Shown here piece by piece: positions 22,301-37,300 of a stretch of DNA of 50,401 nt. The translations under genes and the position numbers were made by a program. This DNA is from Hyphochytrium catenoides (taxonomy: Eukaryota > Sar > Hyphochytriomycetes > Hyphochytriales > Hyphochytriaceae), in assembly GCA_900088475.1 (NCBI GenBank), contig FLMG01002562.1, positions 1 to 50,401 of the forward strand, given 5' to 3'. The notes beneath the pieces are model-generated. The model did not search any database, was not told where the DNA came from, and saw only the letters and a program-made list of their open reading frames with translations. The stretch's first letter is position 1. Each line of letters begins with the position of its first letter.

Positions 22301-25300
22301 CCCTCGGACTACGTTCAGATGGTATCAGGAGGCGACAACGCAGACGCGCGGGGTTATCTGGGCCATCGATAACGTCAAAATTTCTCTTTTCCCCGTAAGA
22401 GACAAAACTGAAGGCATGACAGTCACCGGGCTGTCCCCTAATAGTGGGCCATTGGGGTAAGACGCCGGTTCAGGCTTCCATAGACACGCTCCTTCAAGCT
22501 GACATCCTTTTCTGCACCATACTCACAGCGGAGGTACGATTGTCACTCTGACCGGCATATTTCCCTCTTCGGGTCCGCCACTTCGCTGCCTCTTTGGAAC
22601 TGAAGAAAGCAAAGAGGAAGCCTTCGCCGCCGAGAACCTTGGTGATGGACGAATCCGATGCACAGCGCCTTCATATCTCCCTTTGCCCTCTTGTAAAATG
22701 CCTGATTGCGCTACATGTTGCCGTGTCAAAGTCACCATAACCACCTGCGGAGCTGCGACGAAGTACGCCGTGAACACGGACTTTATCTACTATGCGGAGC
22801 CTACCATTGGGAAGATATTCCCTTCTATCGGTCCAGTGGCCGTACCGAGCACTATCAGAATAACAGAAGGCGCAGATTCAGGCTCGTTCTTCGACTCTAA
22901 GGAAGTAACAGTCCGGTTTAACAACCACCAAGTACTGCCTTGTACCATGAGAATGGGGGACGGACTGCTTTCCAGCTACACAGCAATCGGGGACTCCTAC
23001 GGTGAGACTGGTTACCCGCTTTCAGGCAGTGCTCCAGACTATCGCTATCAGGCCATATACCTGTGGGAAGAAGTCCAACCTCTGTATGACACCAGTATCA
23101 ATTCAAACATCCCCCCAGTCGTAGACAGAATAATGTTCAAGTTCAAGCGTATTCCCGCCCAACCGCCTCAGAACCTGCGCATTAGACTAGATAATAACGT
23201 CGGAGCGACTGCGCAGACGGTATACTCCGTACCTACCGACAATGGGGGACTCTTCAAATATATGGGTAACCCTCAGGACGAGGATAATGGGGACTTACAA
23301 TGGCTCTCTTCCGCTACTTTCCGCTCTCCAGACTTATCCGGAGAAACGGACTGGGTAGAGTTCGCCCTCTCCGTCCCAATGCTGCTTCGAAGTGGTGCGA
23401 ACATAATACTGGAGCTCTCTGAAGAGGGCGGAACTCTAAACTCTTCTCTGTCAACGGGAGATCTGTATTATCACCATGTTTTCTCACCGCGATCTGTCCT
23501 CTGGTATGGGGACACAGCTGACCCTTATCCATTCTCTTCTGCCACGGAGAGCGCTGCAGCCACCATGACAGTGCTTCAGAAGGTCCCAATGATCCAACTG
23601 TGCCTTGCAGGGCAGCCGTGCATAGTGGACAGGATTGCTGAGTGTTCACTCTCCCAGTTTGACACATCAACTTTTCACCTTCCTGAAGCCTGTCCACCAG
23701 GCACAACCAGTGCTACAGGCACTACCGTCCCACACTGGTGCTCGAAGAAGCTGGAGTTTGCTCTTAACGGTCAGAATTACGTGGACACAGGACTGACTTA
23801 TGTGCTCTACGACGAGCAGGACGTAACCTACACCTCTATGACGCCAAAGCTTGGCCCCAAAACAGGAAATACAATTGTCACCATTGGGACTGACCCCTCA
23901 TTCCCTCTGTCCTTAGCCAATGCTGCAGACATTCTGCTTCTTTTCACCATATCAGGAGAGACTTACAAGGAGTATACACGCGTGGCTCTCAGCTCTTTGA
24001 CTTCAGGGACTGGCGTTGCCTCAAATAGACTGGTCTTCAATACTCCATCCATTTCCTTCGCTGGAGAGTTTTCGGTAACGTATCCTTTCTCTTGTCGCCC
24101 TCCTTTAGCTCATATACGATCCTGCCCAGTGCTCTTGCTCTCTAAGGTCGGCCCATCTGATCGTAGTTTTCCTGACACCTGTGCTAAGTTGTTCCCTTTC
24201 TAATCTCCAGAAACACGTCTATGCTTTCCCTTTCCCCAACTTTCCCCATAACCACCCTTTTGCTCTAATTGGCTGTTATGCCAGGTCCTCATTTCCATCG
24301 ACGCTGTAAACTTCTTCCCGGTCTCCAGTACTTCAAACTCGTTTGAGGTAGACAACGGCCTCTTCAACATCTATGAGCCTCTCTTTCTGCTTGAAGTCTC
24401 GCCATTGAGCCAACTAGCTCGTAGCGCTGGAATCATCAAGACTGAAACTGAGAGTCCGTCCAGCGGTGGTGCTTTTCTTACAATAACGGGTACTTCGTTC
24501 CCAAAGCCGTCTCGCAGTGAAGACGTCTGCTGTGCTTTTATCGCTCCACGGCTGGATGTGTATCCGTATTCTAAAGTCAATCAGGAATGGGAGGACAGGA
24601 TTCCAAGTACCACGTGGGTCACAGATGAAGTCCGCCCGAGCTCGGAGTTTGATTCTCTATTGTGCGGACGAGGGAACGCTGAATGGCTCTCCTATTTTGC
24701 AGTTCGCTGCAGAACACCGCCTCTACAGGTCTCAAACACCAAAGATGACTCTGGGCTATGGAGCGTCAGGGTAAGTAGAGGCTCTGAGCTAATTGCTGAG
24801 GCATGAGGCGAACTTTGTAGATCTTGATGGAGATAGATTCCCTGTATATATGGCTGCTCAAGTTTCCTCGAATCCTGTTTAGCACGTTATTATCTCTTTG
24901 TAAGTTGTCTTCTACTTCATCATATGTACTTGTGTAGGTCTCGCTCAATGCCCAGAACTTTCATGCGGGTATGCAAGGGTCGCCTATAACTGTGCGTTCC
25001 CTATCGTGCCCTGGAGGATCTTACGCAGCAGATTATACTTTACCATGCCAACAATGTCAGCCTGGAACTAAGGACTCACGCCCTGCCACCGACTATCTCA
25101 TCGCGGAGCTTACTACCTGCACAGAATGCCCCCCAGGTAGAGGATGCATGGGCGATGTATGGATTAGGATGGAATCTTGTTATCAGTGGAAGGGATTGTG
25201 TTTCCGGAATGCAAGAACTAAATACCTGGCGCGGATGACTTACAAAATTGATGCTGGCTGCAGGTACATATGCGGATTCTCCTGGCGCGCTCGAGTGCAA

Positions 25301-28300
25301 AAGCTGCCCTCGTTCCTTCGCAGAGAGTGATTCTAGCACATACTCTAGCACATTCGCGAGAAACAGTTCGACTGGCACTCTTTATGAGATCGGCGGTCAA
25401 CGCTCCTTGGAAGCTTGCTCCTGCAGAGAGGGTCACTGGCTGAATCCCAGCGTCCCCAAATGTGATGTACCTGGTCACTGCTGTGCACCCTGCCCCACCG
25501 GCGGTGTCTGTCCTGGAGGATTTACAGAGATCTCTGTGGCCTCGAGCCTTGGTTTCTCTACAACGAGCAGCCTCGTAACCATTACGAAGTCCTCTATGGA
25601 CAATATCTCGCTGGGTATCAGCCAAGAAATGTACGTTAGCATCAACAAAAGTGACTCTACCTCTGGTTCTATCTTTTATCCTCTCTCGTGAACGTCAACT
25701 ATTTCTTTCTAGTTTGTCGGATGCCTTGAGATTCCGTCATGACAGTAATCTGCCTTTATACCTCTTCAATCAGTGTACTCCTTATAGGTTGTTGCCTGGT
25801 TTGACGTCCATTGCTATGGTTTCAGTCTATTGACATACATATTCTGTGTGTTATACACATCCCAGTCCCTAACCCTCTGTCTGACAGGGGTGTCCAGAAC
25901 ATGCCCTATGCCAAGCGCGGCTTCTGGCAGATTCAGGGATCAAACGGGCTGTTTGAAAAGTGCGTGCCAGAACCCCGCTCATCGGACCCAACCAGCGAAC
26001 CTGGAGCTTGTAACGGCTCCCACATTGACAACGGAGTCTGGAAGACTCGCTGTGCTAAAGGATATGCAGGCTATCTTTGCGCGTCCTGCGAGCAGGGTTA
26101 CTACCACGATATGGAGTTTTGCAAGGAGTGCCCCACAAAGTCGCCCATAATTCTTTTCGTAGGGTTCTGCTGCTTGGTTTTCTTTCTCTATCTCTTCGCC
26201 CGCTACGCTCGGCATCTGCGAGGTTTAGGATCTCCACGGATCTTTGTGAACTTCGTTACCATCTCTTCAAATTTCATCTATTTCAACATCAATTGGCCAC
26301 CTGAGTTGATTGACTTTTTCAATCGTCTTAAGTTCTTCAGCATCAACATCGATGTGATTCATGCAGAGTGCGAATGGAAAGTGACTTACGAACAGAAGTT
26401 CTTTATAATGATGTTCACTCCGGTACTTGTTGGGGAGATCTTCCTGGTCCTGTACTTAGGTATGAGAAGCAATCGTTCCTAGTTTGTTGCTCAATTTCTG
26501 ATATCCAACTCTTCCGCTGGGGTCTCATCCAGCCTCTCTTCCATACTTGAGCTTTCATCTTAGAATACTTGCGTCCATTGCCGCTCTTATGCTCCATTCA
26601 AGATGATATATTTAGGGTTAGTAATCCAGCCACGTTGCTTGTCCATCCGTCTGCTTGCTGCTCCCTCTTCGCTGAAGTGGAATGCGCATATCACTGGCTG
26701 CAAGTGCATGTGAAGGCGGCCCCCTGTCCCAATAGCGTCGCTTGTAATGGACAAGCCAAGATCCTTATCTTCCCTTGTATGCACCTTCTCTGTGAGGACT
26801 GCGCAATTTTCGCCACCGGAACAGAGCAACAGTGCCTAGTCTGTTCCTCCAAAATCTTCGCCTCTAAAAAGGTGCCGCAGATGTGGGATGAGCTCGATCA
26901 GGAAGAAAAATGGGTTGTTGCTCGAGCTGTCGTGCGGACCGCCCTCCCTAATCAGGTTGGACATACTCTGAAGCGACAATTTGAGCAATTTGTAGGAGCT
27001 CTTTGGGGCAAGCGTGCAGATGAAGATGGAGGAAGAGGAGGGAGGCAAACAGTGCATTCGCCATTATCCTCCCTTCTTCTAGGATTTTATGATCCCAGGA
27101 GTCACTGGACGAGCGGCAGGATCCCATTCTCTTCTCACCGAGGGTGGCGCAACGGACTTATCCTCAGCGGGCTATGCATATTGGTTTCTCCAATCTGGTA
27201 CCTCAAAGGCCTATTGGGCGTCCTCTACAGGAGGCTCTTTTTTGGACGATCGCCCAGTAAATCCCACGACACGGAGACCACAGCAAAGAGCAAGACGTGC
27301 GCTTTTCAAGGGAGAAAGTTTGACTGCCGACGACCCCAATGTGGTTCTTACCCGTACTGCAACAAGCACTTGATGCCCGAAAGATTGCGAATTCGCTACG
27401 AGTTCAGAAATTTTTTGCTCTCTCTCAAAACAATTGGAAAGTTTTGCTTCGTCGCGGGTGTTATGATCCCTCTCGGTGTGGCTCCTGTCTCGGTGTTGCT
27501 TGGCTTTATCTATGGGTGCTTTCTACTATGGAGCCGTCTAAGGTTGCAAAGTGGGGCCAAAAAGGGCAAGCGCAGGTAACCTGTAGGTCGTGTTCGGTTG
27601 TTGTGCCTTGTGATGACCTGCAAAGAGCCTTGATCTCATCCCATTCACTCTTGGTCCTTTGCCTATCCAGCCTGCTGGATGGTTGATGTATGTTTCCTCT
27701 GCGTCGTATTGATAGTACTATGCTACTTTGGCAAACATCTTTCTCCTGCAGCTCGTTGAATGCCTTTATTTATAATGGTCTTATATTGATGTTCTAGTCT
27801 CTGCATTTGACCTTTTTGCTATATATCCTGGGTGTTACCCCATTTCAACGCTGGGCTACAAGCTGGTTACCTTGGACTGCATCGCCTAACTTCCGTGTGA
27901 TAATTCTTTCAACTATGCAGTGAATATCTGGAAGGAATGCTGCAGACCGTGACAGAAAAGAGACTGGTCACGATGTTAGGCAGTGGATTTCCCTTTGTTC
28001 GGCAAAACTCTCTTCGTTTACTTCTTCAGTACCTTACCTGTGCCATTATCTTCTGTCTCTTATTCCCTCTGGACTTACTCATTATAATTTCTTCCCGAGC
28101 AATTCGAATCATAAAGGACTTGGGACACGCGTACACTATCAGCTGGCACAGCCTTGATGCAGAGCTGCAGAGGGCCTTGAGCCGGCATCTTATAGAGAAG
28201 ATGATGATGAACGTCGATGCCAACAGCCATACATTGGTTTTGATGAATGATGGAACTCTGGCACAGCTAACAGTATTAGAGAATACTAGTCCTGCCAAGG

Positions 28301-31300
28301 AGCACTCGAACCTTGGCCATAGAGAAGCAAGGAAGGAGGAGGGCCACAAGATCGACGAGGTTCAGCGACAGACAGAAACTTTGGAACGGGCACGATGGCG
28401 GGAGGTAGCAAAGACCGTCGAGCCTATAGGAAAGACGATCAGGATGATTGGCTTTAGCAGTGCCCTTCTCCTGTTCAGCGTTCTCTCCATTCCGCTCACT
28501 CTGCTAATCCGCGGGGCGCTAGCTTGGAACTGGATGATGACGCCAGGTAGAAACTGCTCGTTTGGAGAAGAGAAAGATGATTAGTGAGATCGATGAAATG
28601 GGAATCTGTGAAAGGGACGGGATGGCTGGGACGGGGAACAGGAGCTAAGTGGGGACCAGTCGAATCATTTGGCGATGACGCCATTGTCTAGTTGTTGACT
28701 CATCTTTGCACGACTTAGGAGAGATCTAAACCGAGTCTTCTAGGGTCCTGCTGTCCTCCCTAACCTCCCTTATTTCCGTGAACCCAGGCAAGGGCAAGCG
28801 CGTACAGAAATGTGAGACACAGTTCACCTCCCTCAACGCTGGAGATTCCATACGAATCTTGGTCGGAGATCTGGGCGAACGCATTTGGGAGGAAAGAAAA
28901 ATTATACAAATCCTAGGAGATGGCGCGCTGTCTGTTGACATGGAGTTTGCCCCCTACGAGATTCTTAATGTCCATTACCAGACTCTCAACTGGACAGAAG
29001 CAGAGAACTTAGCCCTCAAGTGTCATCTTACGCGAGAAGAAGAGCAGCAAGCCTTTGACAGTGGCAGTCCTCTCGCTCGTCCTTCGCGGGGTGTTATGTT
29101 AGCAAAGCTTAAAGCTAAGGGGACTACACATCTGCAAGGCTTGAGACTCGAAGAGGTGCCCGAAGAGCAGCTGTGGGTGCAGTATGTGAGAGAAGTTGGC
29201 AAATGGAATCGAGGGCTGAGTCGCCTGTCTGCCTACCCTGTAGAGGACGGCTCCCGAGCTGAGGTACTCGGCAGCATCCGCAAAGGTGCATACGTTTGGA
29301 TGGGTAAAGGAGGCGCTATCAACAACATTCTAGGCGTGTATCGAGATTTCCCGACCTGGTGTCAACATCTATGGGTCTCAGGAAGGAATAAGGATGATCC
29401 TGCGCAGGAGAGCACAATGGAGTCCGGGTCAAAAAGAAGAAGCTGCAATGACCGCCATGCTGCAAGAGCTGTCAGGGTCTTTTCCCACTTCTTAGCATTG
29501 TTGGTGCTTGCCCCTCCCGCGCTATTGGCGGTTGTGCTGGGTCTTCTTTCCCCCATATTTCCGAATGCTGAATCCGTCTGGGTTCCTCGATTAACTAGTC
29601 GTCGCTTCGAGTTAACCATGGTTCGGGTGGGGTCGGATCACAAGCAGGATGATGATGATGGCCAGAGTGTCGTGCAAGAGAGAAAGCGCGCTGGATCTAT
29701 TGGTACGTATCGTCGTTAGATAGTATATAGTATAGAAAAGAAAGGGCTAGGGGCTGGGCGGGGTAGGGTGTATACGACATATAACTGCTTCGAATAACTT
29801 TCTCACTGGGCGATCTTACCTGCAGACGATGCGATGCAGGATGTGCGAAAGGCAAAGTGGATGCATGAGAATGAGAGAAGAAGAACAGAGGAATTTGACT
29901 GGCTCTCCGATCGTGGATTCTCGTCATACATCCCATGGAATGAGGATAACACCCAACAGAACTTTGCTATGGAGAAGTGGGGCTGCATGTGCCGCTTTAA
30001 TCCGCTCTCCATAAGTAAAACTGAAGCAGATTCTAGGGTCCGCACAAAGTCCAGGCGACCTTCCTTTTCGAAGCTTGCAAAACGAAGATCAAAGACTGGA
30101 CAAGCAGCCCTGCGGTCCGACAGTCGAAGCGACATCCGAGCTCTGAAGAATGTAGGTTCTTCAGCTTCCGTACAGTTACAGCGGGATGTCAACGCACAGC
30201 TGTGCAGTGACCTTGTCAACCCCTGGAAGTACTTTGACGGTGGATGTGTGGGAGAGGGAAAGAGAACTAAAGGGGCAAGGAAAGGAAGTTAAGTCATGAG
30301 CGATACCCTAACCTCCCACTCTGTGTGCTTTTCAACCCATAGGCTGATGAGATTATAGCCACCGACATTCGCATCATCAGAAATGTGCAAACGTCAGGGC
30401 AAGAGAGCGAAGACCATGTCCAGGTCGCCAAGATTATCTTCAGCGATGAGGAAGTGGCATCATTATGGAAGTCACATGTGGACGAGGTACAGTTCGCGCC
30501 AAAGCAAGAGCTTTTCCGTCGAATTTTTGCACTACTTTCCTATCTGAATCGTCCCTTATAGGGAATCCGCAAGAGTGGTACGGTGCCGAAGTACCGCATC
30601 CAATGGACGGAGACACTAGTGATCCACTACCTGCGGTTTCTTCTTCTATCTATCCTCTACTTTTTTCTCTTCCTTGCGTTCTGGGCCATTATGATCACAA
30701 TCCGACTCTGGCAAATCTGCAAGTCCCTGGTCACGGGGTCCGTGCAGTCCTGGCAGCGCGATCTGCAGCAGAGGTTCGACCGGTTGACTTTCAAGTACAA
30801 AAAACTTCAGGTGTTCCTCACAGACATAGAGAGCAGAAACAGTGGAGTAGGACGACTGGCCTGGTTAAAGTACCTGGTGCTGAAATGGATACTTCATGAA
30901 CCTGCGGAACTCTTCTCGTCACATTATCGCAGTCATTTCGCGCCCCAGACAAGGGTCTTTGACATTGTAACTGAGGCAGAAGGTGCTCTGACGGGCGCCT
31001 TCACAGTCAGCTATGACGGGAAAAAGTCCTTACCTCTTGGCTATGATGTTAGTGCCCTTGAGCTCGAACGAACTCTGGAGCAGAAGGCTAGGAAAGTTCC
31101 TTTACGTGGGATGGCACAGCTTACACCTGGAACAAATGTGGTCTCCTTAACAGCCAACATGCAGGGCAGGATTAATCTCAATGACGTGGTAGAGCTGTCT
31201 ACTGCTACTTTGGAGTTTTTGGCTGAACCTCTGGCGCGAAAGAAAGGGAAGTCTCTTGTGGCTGGCCGACCGTTCGATATTCAACCAATCTTGCGACTAA

Positions 31301-34300
31301 CTGACAATCAAGGGGTCAGCACTATCTCGGCTGGGGTCATGTGCTCTTTACCCGTCGTGTTATCGGCGATTGGACCTGGAGAGCTGAGAGGGAAGACAAC
31401 AAAAGTTATGAGCAAGGGCGTGGCCAATTTCAAGGTGAGAACACCCGTAGCAAGATAAGGAGAAGAGTCGTTATGCTGCAGCTTCCCGGTCCACCTAGTA
31501 CACCAAGAGTGGGTCATTCAATGCGGCTTTCCAATACCCGTCATAGTTGCTTCTCTACTCTCTTCCTATCGTGGTGTTTCTCTCGTGACGACCCTACTCA
31601 CTTTCCACTCACCAAGTTGACCATTTTTGTAAGGGCAGTCTGTAGCGTCCTTTATTTCGTCTGCCGGTGATAGTTCATGCTTCCCCAGAGTTCTGTTCTT
31701 TCCAAAAGTTCTGGTTGGTCATTACCACTTACCACACGCACACGAACAGAAGTGCAAGCTCGCCCTTACCGCCCCAGGCAAATATATCTTGGTGGCTCGA
31801 GTGGATGCTGCAGAGCTCTCTCCTGACCATTGGCTGAACAAGATGAACGTCCACTCAAAGCCGTTCGTCGTAGGAGGTTTGACAATTCCATGCACGACTT
31901 CGTCTTTAATCCACCATCGTCACCGAATCCCTACTTTTTGCCTTCATTTTGCAGAGGAGGTGCCTTTCACCTCAACGGGTAGAAAAGCTTCCATGTTCAC
32001 GAGAAAGAGGTTTAGCGTCTCCCTTCCCAAAGACGCAACATTGGAGGTCCCTCCAAGACGTCTTCCTATTCTTTCCCAATCCAAGGAAAGTGTGATCCAC
32101 TACCCAAATGGAGCCATTGCTATCCGAACAGTAGTGCAGAAGGTCATGGACGATGCCCTCTGGGTTGCTAGAACCTTTGATGGAGAACCTGTGGAGGGCC
32201 TTGCTGTGTTCAAGGTAAGGACATGGTCAGGATCGAACCGTTGTGACAATTAGGGTTGGAGGTATAGATGAGGAAGAGTAACAGCATGTTCAGGTCCGAG
32301 ATCACTTCACGGTCTCCCGTTTTGCCCAAGACAAGCACGGAGCCTGCCGCTGGAGTGTCAACATTTCGACTCGAGAGCCCTTTGGAGAGGTTGATAACCT
32401 TGATCTCAGAGTAGATGGTACAGAGCTACGAGGGCCAGGAAATGCGATAAGGTAAAAACGAAATATCCAGATAGTTTACTTCCTAAACCCCACTTTATGT
32501 GACGCCCTCATCACTCTCTCTTAGTGTGGAGCTCGTTTCATCTTCCCATAGTGCCCAGTATCGCAATGATCGGCTCATTGAGCAGCTGCGGCTTGGAGAG
32601 CAGCAGATCGCAGAGAATGATATTTCAGATTTCCGTACGTAACTCTTGCCAAGTCTCCATCGTTTACGCTTGGGTAGCTGTAGGGTAGCGATCTCTATTT
32701 GCTGTTAGTGGCAATTAACTCAGTCGTGGGTCTTTTCTGTTTGCCTGGTATGAACATGGTGACAGTCCTTGGTACCCACTGAGTAGGGATGTGACAGTCA
32801 CCGCTTTTCCTGTCCTTCTGTGGTTGCTTACATCCCTTCGCATACTTGATAGAGATCGCGATGCGGGTCTTTAGAGTATCCGTCCCCCGAGGTCTGCTCT
32901 GTCTCCTCCTACTATTCACGAAGTGGCCGGCGATCTTCCTGGCGTGCTTCCTGATGGTGTTCTCGCTCTCGCTCATCATATTCGTCTCAACGGTGTGGGA
33001 CGTCTTCCGGCTCTTCACGCAAAGCTTTGTTCCTGCCGAGAAGGAGCACAGAAGCTCGACTTTTGCCATCAAGGTCATACGCACTTCCTTTCGCACTGAT
33101 AACTCCTTTGGTTGTTGCTTTAGCTCTGTCTTTAGTTGTCTTTGGTCAATTTTAGTGCCAGCCCCCGGCCAAAGCTCGCAACTGGTGCTGTCTCCTGAAT
33201 AATCCTTGTTGTCATGGCCTATGGCTAATACCAACCGTCACTCCATTCACACGGCCCTTTGTCCTATGGTTGTTTTGGTCATTCCTGAACTTTCAACCAG
33301 GATGCCCTATCCCATGAGGTCTTCCATCGCTCATGGTATCATAGTAAGAGGACCAGGCAGCCAGGGACTACGACGGAAAGTGAAGAAAAGGATGATGGAA
33401 TAGAGGACCAGGGGGGCCAGCACACAAAGGCCACTAGAGTAGCGCCAATGGAACGCAAGGCCCCCTTTGGCAAAGGTAAACTTTCAGCTCAGCATCAGGA
33501 ACGTTAGGCTCCAACTCCCCTCTGGGTACACGGCTCATCAGCCTTAAGGACTTGAATTTGTGTTATGGAGTTTTCCTTTTTTAATTGCTGCAATTCAGGC
33601 TGTTCGATTGTTGGCACCTGGTTAGGCTGATCAAGGGATTGTTTCATCGGTGGACCTCTTCTTTCTCCTTTGAGCGCACTTGTTTTCGCCATATCCGACC
33701 TCGTGTGTCCTCTCTCCAAGGCATAGGCGGTCGTCAGGGCAACGTGAGTCGGAAGCTCTCCTCCGTCCTTCGACAGAAGTCTGTCAAGGACGTGGACAGC
33801 GTACTACAAGACGCTCGTCTAAAGAGCGCGTTTGGCTCCTCGTGGCTTTATGAAGAAGACCTGCAGACTTCATTGTTGCTCTATCTTTTAACGAGACAGG
33901 ATATTCAGCATGTTCTGGACTTCCATAGAAGTCTCTCTGCCCAGGTCAGGGAGACGACAGAGACAGAGAGAAGCGCTAAAGAGTTGATAGGGTGCATGGT
34001 TGATTCAGCCGCTTCCTCTGCGCCTGTTGTATCTTCTTGCTTTTTCTACTCTAAAGCCGACCTCTTCATAGGTAGAAGACTCTTATTTCGCTAATAAGGA
34101 CAAGATAGAGGGTCGGGACCAACGAGCTGCGGAACTCTTCAAAGGGTTTTTGCAAAAGCAAAACTTTCGGACTTTGAACCCTCTCAAGAGGTTTCAAAGC
34201 CCAGAAGGACCGGAAAGGGGCGAGACGACGAAAGTAAAGGAGGGAATCATGGTAGATCAAGCAAGGGTGGACAGTCTGCAAAGAGACTTCGTCCAGCGGT

Positions 34301-37300
34301 ATGACGACTTCAGGCGCATTGGACTCAAGAACGAGCAGCCGGTACGTTCAGCGCAGCCTTTCTTCGTCTTTACCGCACTGATTGACTATTCCACCTACTT
34401 CCACCAAGTAAGAAGTCTGAGCAGTTACTCATCCCTAATCTACTGCCATGCTCTCTTATGTCCCTAGTCCTTGCGTATCGTAGAGGCAACGGCTCTGAAC
34501 TGTGACTACATCGCCCATGGAACCCAGATTGTCAAGAGCCAGGATGTGCGGGCCAACAATGCACCGGAGGATGTCATGGATTACTTCCCACTTTTCGTTG
34601 AAAGCGAGGATTGGAAACAGGAGAAGGATCTTTCTGTCTTCGGGGGCACTTTAGAGTATGACACGTATGCAGACAAGTACGTTGTGGGCTTTATCATCAT
34701 TCTCTCCTTTTCTCACGTGGTCCTCTGTGGAAAAATTGTGGAGCTTTTCAACTGTATGACGCAGACCTCCACGGGAAAGACTATCCTCAGCGCTAATCCG
34801 GAGATTGGTGAGCACTCCTCCCCGATGCCTTTGCATGTTCGTCTTCTTGCATTTTTTTCTTCACTGCTACTAGGTCTGTTCGCACCCCGGACCGCGCATC
34901 CTTACTCATATCACTCTTCTTCGCCAAAACATGTGACCTTGTGTTTTGAGCTGCTCTTCATCGCTGTTGTAGCGATTTAGCTATTTTCGTTGGGTTTGCG
35001 TTTAATCATCATCGACAATGTCTGCCATCTAGTATGTTGGGAATCCGAGCACTGGAGGCTCATCTGGCCCGGAGTCATCTTTACCTTCGTGTGGGCACTG
35101 GGAATTCCAGTAACACTGTTGGGACTGGTCTATGTCAATGTCATCCTTCCCAACAAGCGCCACTGCAGGCAGGAGAAGGCACGATACGGGTACCTCTTCC
35201 TCCGGTACACCAACAAAGCCTGGTGGTGGGAAGGGATGCTCATGTCAAGGAAGTTCTTCGTGACGGTTTTTCGCATGTTGACGAGCAACGGGCAGAAGCT
35301 AGTACAAGCAAGGTAAGTTGAATTAAGAGGTCTTTAAAACCGAGAAGGAGAAGAAAGAGCACCAATTGTCCCGCTGACTTGTACGCTCCACTTATCCCGG
35401 TCTTTGCTGCGCTGGCAGTGGCGGATTCTTCTTCTTTCTGTTTCTGTGGTTTATGCAGATGCTCTTCAACCCTTACATCGAGCTTTCCCTCAATCGGCTC
35501 GACGCCGTGGCCCTGACTTCTCACGTCTTTGTCATGTACGCCGGAGCGATCTTCCTGACAAACAAGCTCTCCACAGCCCTCACCACCCTCTACGCTATAC
35601 TCGTTGTTCTTGTTAACTTCTTCGTCTTCGTTTGGATGTTCGGGTAAGTAACATTGTACCAATAGGAAAAAGGCAATGGTAAATTTTGCAATACCGCGCT
35701 TGGGGATGAGAAAGATATCATAGATAGAAGGACGTTTGATAGCGCGGACCATTAGTTCAGCAATGACAGGGACACTAACGCCTCTATTCCCCGCTTCTCC
35801 GCGCTCTATTGTTTATTCTGTTGTCTCCAAAACCTGTCTTGACGTTTCCTGTCGCCTCCTCTGCCACTCATCAATGGCTTCACCTATCAACACCTCAATG
35901 GCTCACCTTTATGACCCTTTACGATAAGTGCCGTCGTCACCGAAGTTTGCGAGCAGATTCCTGCCGTCTCCTACATGATCCAGGGAGAGTTTTGGATTGA
36001 CTACCTATACCCCACGTTCCTAGCCCACGTCGAAATGACTTTCTTTGGAGCTAGAGCGAAAGCAAAGTACGACAGGATCTTGAAGAGACTAAGTAAGGAT
36101 AACATGGCCTCGCAGGACGGGAGGCTGGATAATTTCTTTTCTAATCACCATTTCCTGTTTGCTTTGTTACCAAGCCGATTCTGCACACTGCTGCGCCGTC
36201 TTTAATACCGTCCTTGCGCTGAATCGCTGCTTTCTCATGTCTTTCTTCGATCGCTGTCTTCAGTGGACTATCTCCAACCTTCTTCGGAGGTTGTTAAGCG
36301 CGCAGAGCTGACTCGCCGGCTGAAACAAACTCATGTCTTCAGTCCGGAGGGTATATTCTGGGCGAACTACTGGATGAGGGATATGGGAACCTCGATGAGG
36401 GAGGGCGAGAGCTATGTACGTCTCTTTGAGGACTATATGGTGGTGATGGATAGAGTCAGCTTTGATCAATTCATCCAATATAACTGGAAAGACCCCAAGG
36501 CTAGATTGACAAAGGCAGAGGTAAGCCTTTGCACTGCATTACTATAGATTATCGTCGTGTTCCCCTCGTGTATCTCTCATGACACAGTCTTTGGCTCCAT
36601 TAGACCAAAAGTTGACCGTGATCGCAGCTAGCATTGGTTGTAACGAAGGAAAGAGATTATCTCAGGGGGACCTCGTTCCCTACCGTCTGACTCACATCGC
36701 GCATGGTTCTTCTCTGCGCTTGGCTTTGCTTTCAACTCTGTTGCATCTTAGGAGGAGCTATGGATGTTGGCCATGGCTCGAGCACTACGAGTAATGTCTC
36801 ACCATGAGGGACGGGTTTTCGAATTTACTGAGAACGAGGGTATCTACTACTCCGCAGGGAGTACTCTCTTGGAGGCAGCTTTGCCCAACCACTTCCTCTA
36901 CGTTGATGTGGAGAAGAGCGGAACTTTCCTGCCCGCTGAGGTACTAGCACTTCTTCTGGCGGCCTAGGGTTTCCTTCGGTCCGGTCTTGGCTCTTCTTTC
37001 CTTCACGTTCCTCTTTCCGTACACTCCTAACTTTGGGTATCAGAATGAGTTACTACTTTTTGGCGCTTATTGATAGCTACCCTTCCTACCATCGCCTTTC
37101 AGATCGAGGAAATTATATCAGACCACACTTTCCGCGTGTCCCTTGGGGAGGACGCAAGGATAGAGTACGAGGATATGACTTCGTCTTCCTCCTGTCCCGA
37201 TTCTTTCCTTGTTGATTCCGCATACATCAAAGTTTACTCGAGGATCGAGGTCAAGCAGGTCTGACACTTGGCCACTGTCCGCTTGCTTATTGCCCACCTA

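Noticed and set aside
34981-35032. Acceptor at 34979-34980 for exon 35 of the giant gene
   Set aside because: With the strong GTGAGC donor at 34808 (phase 1) it gives the wrong frame through a clear membrane segment; the next AG at 35031-35032 fits both phase and protein.
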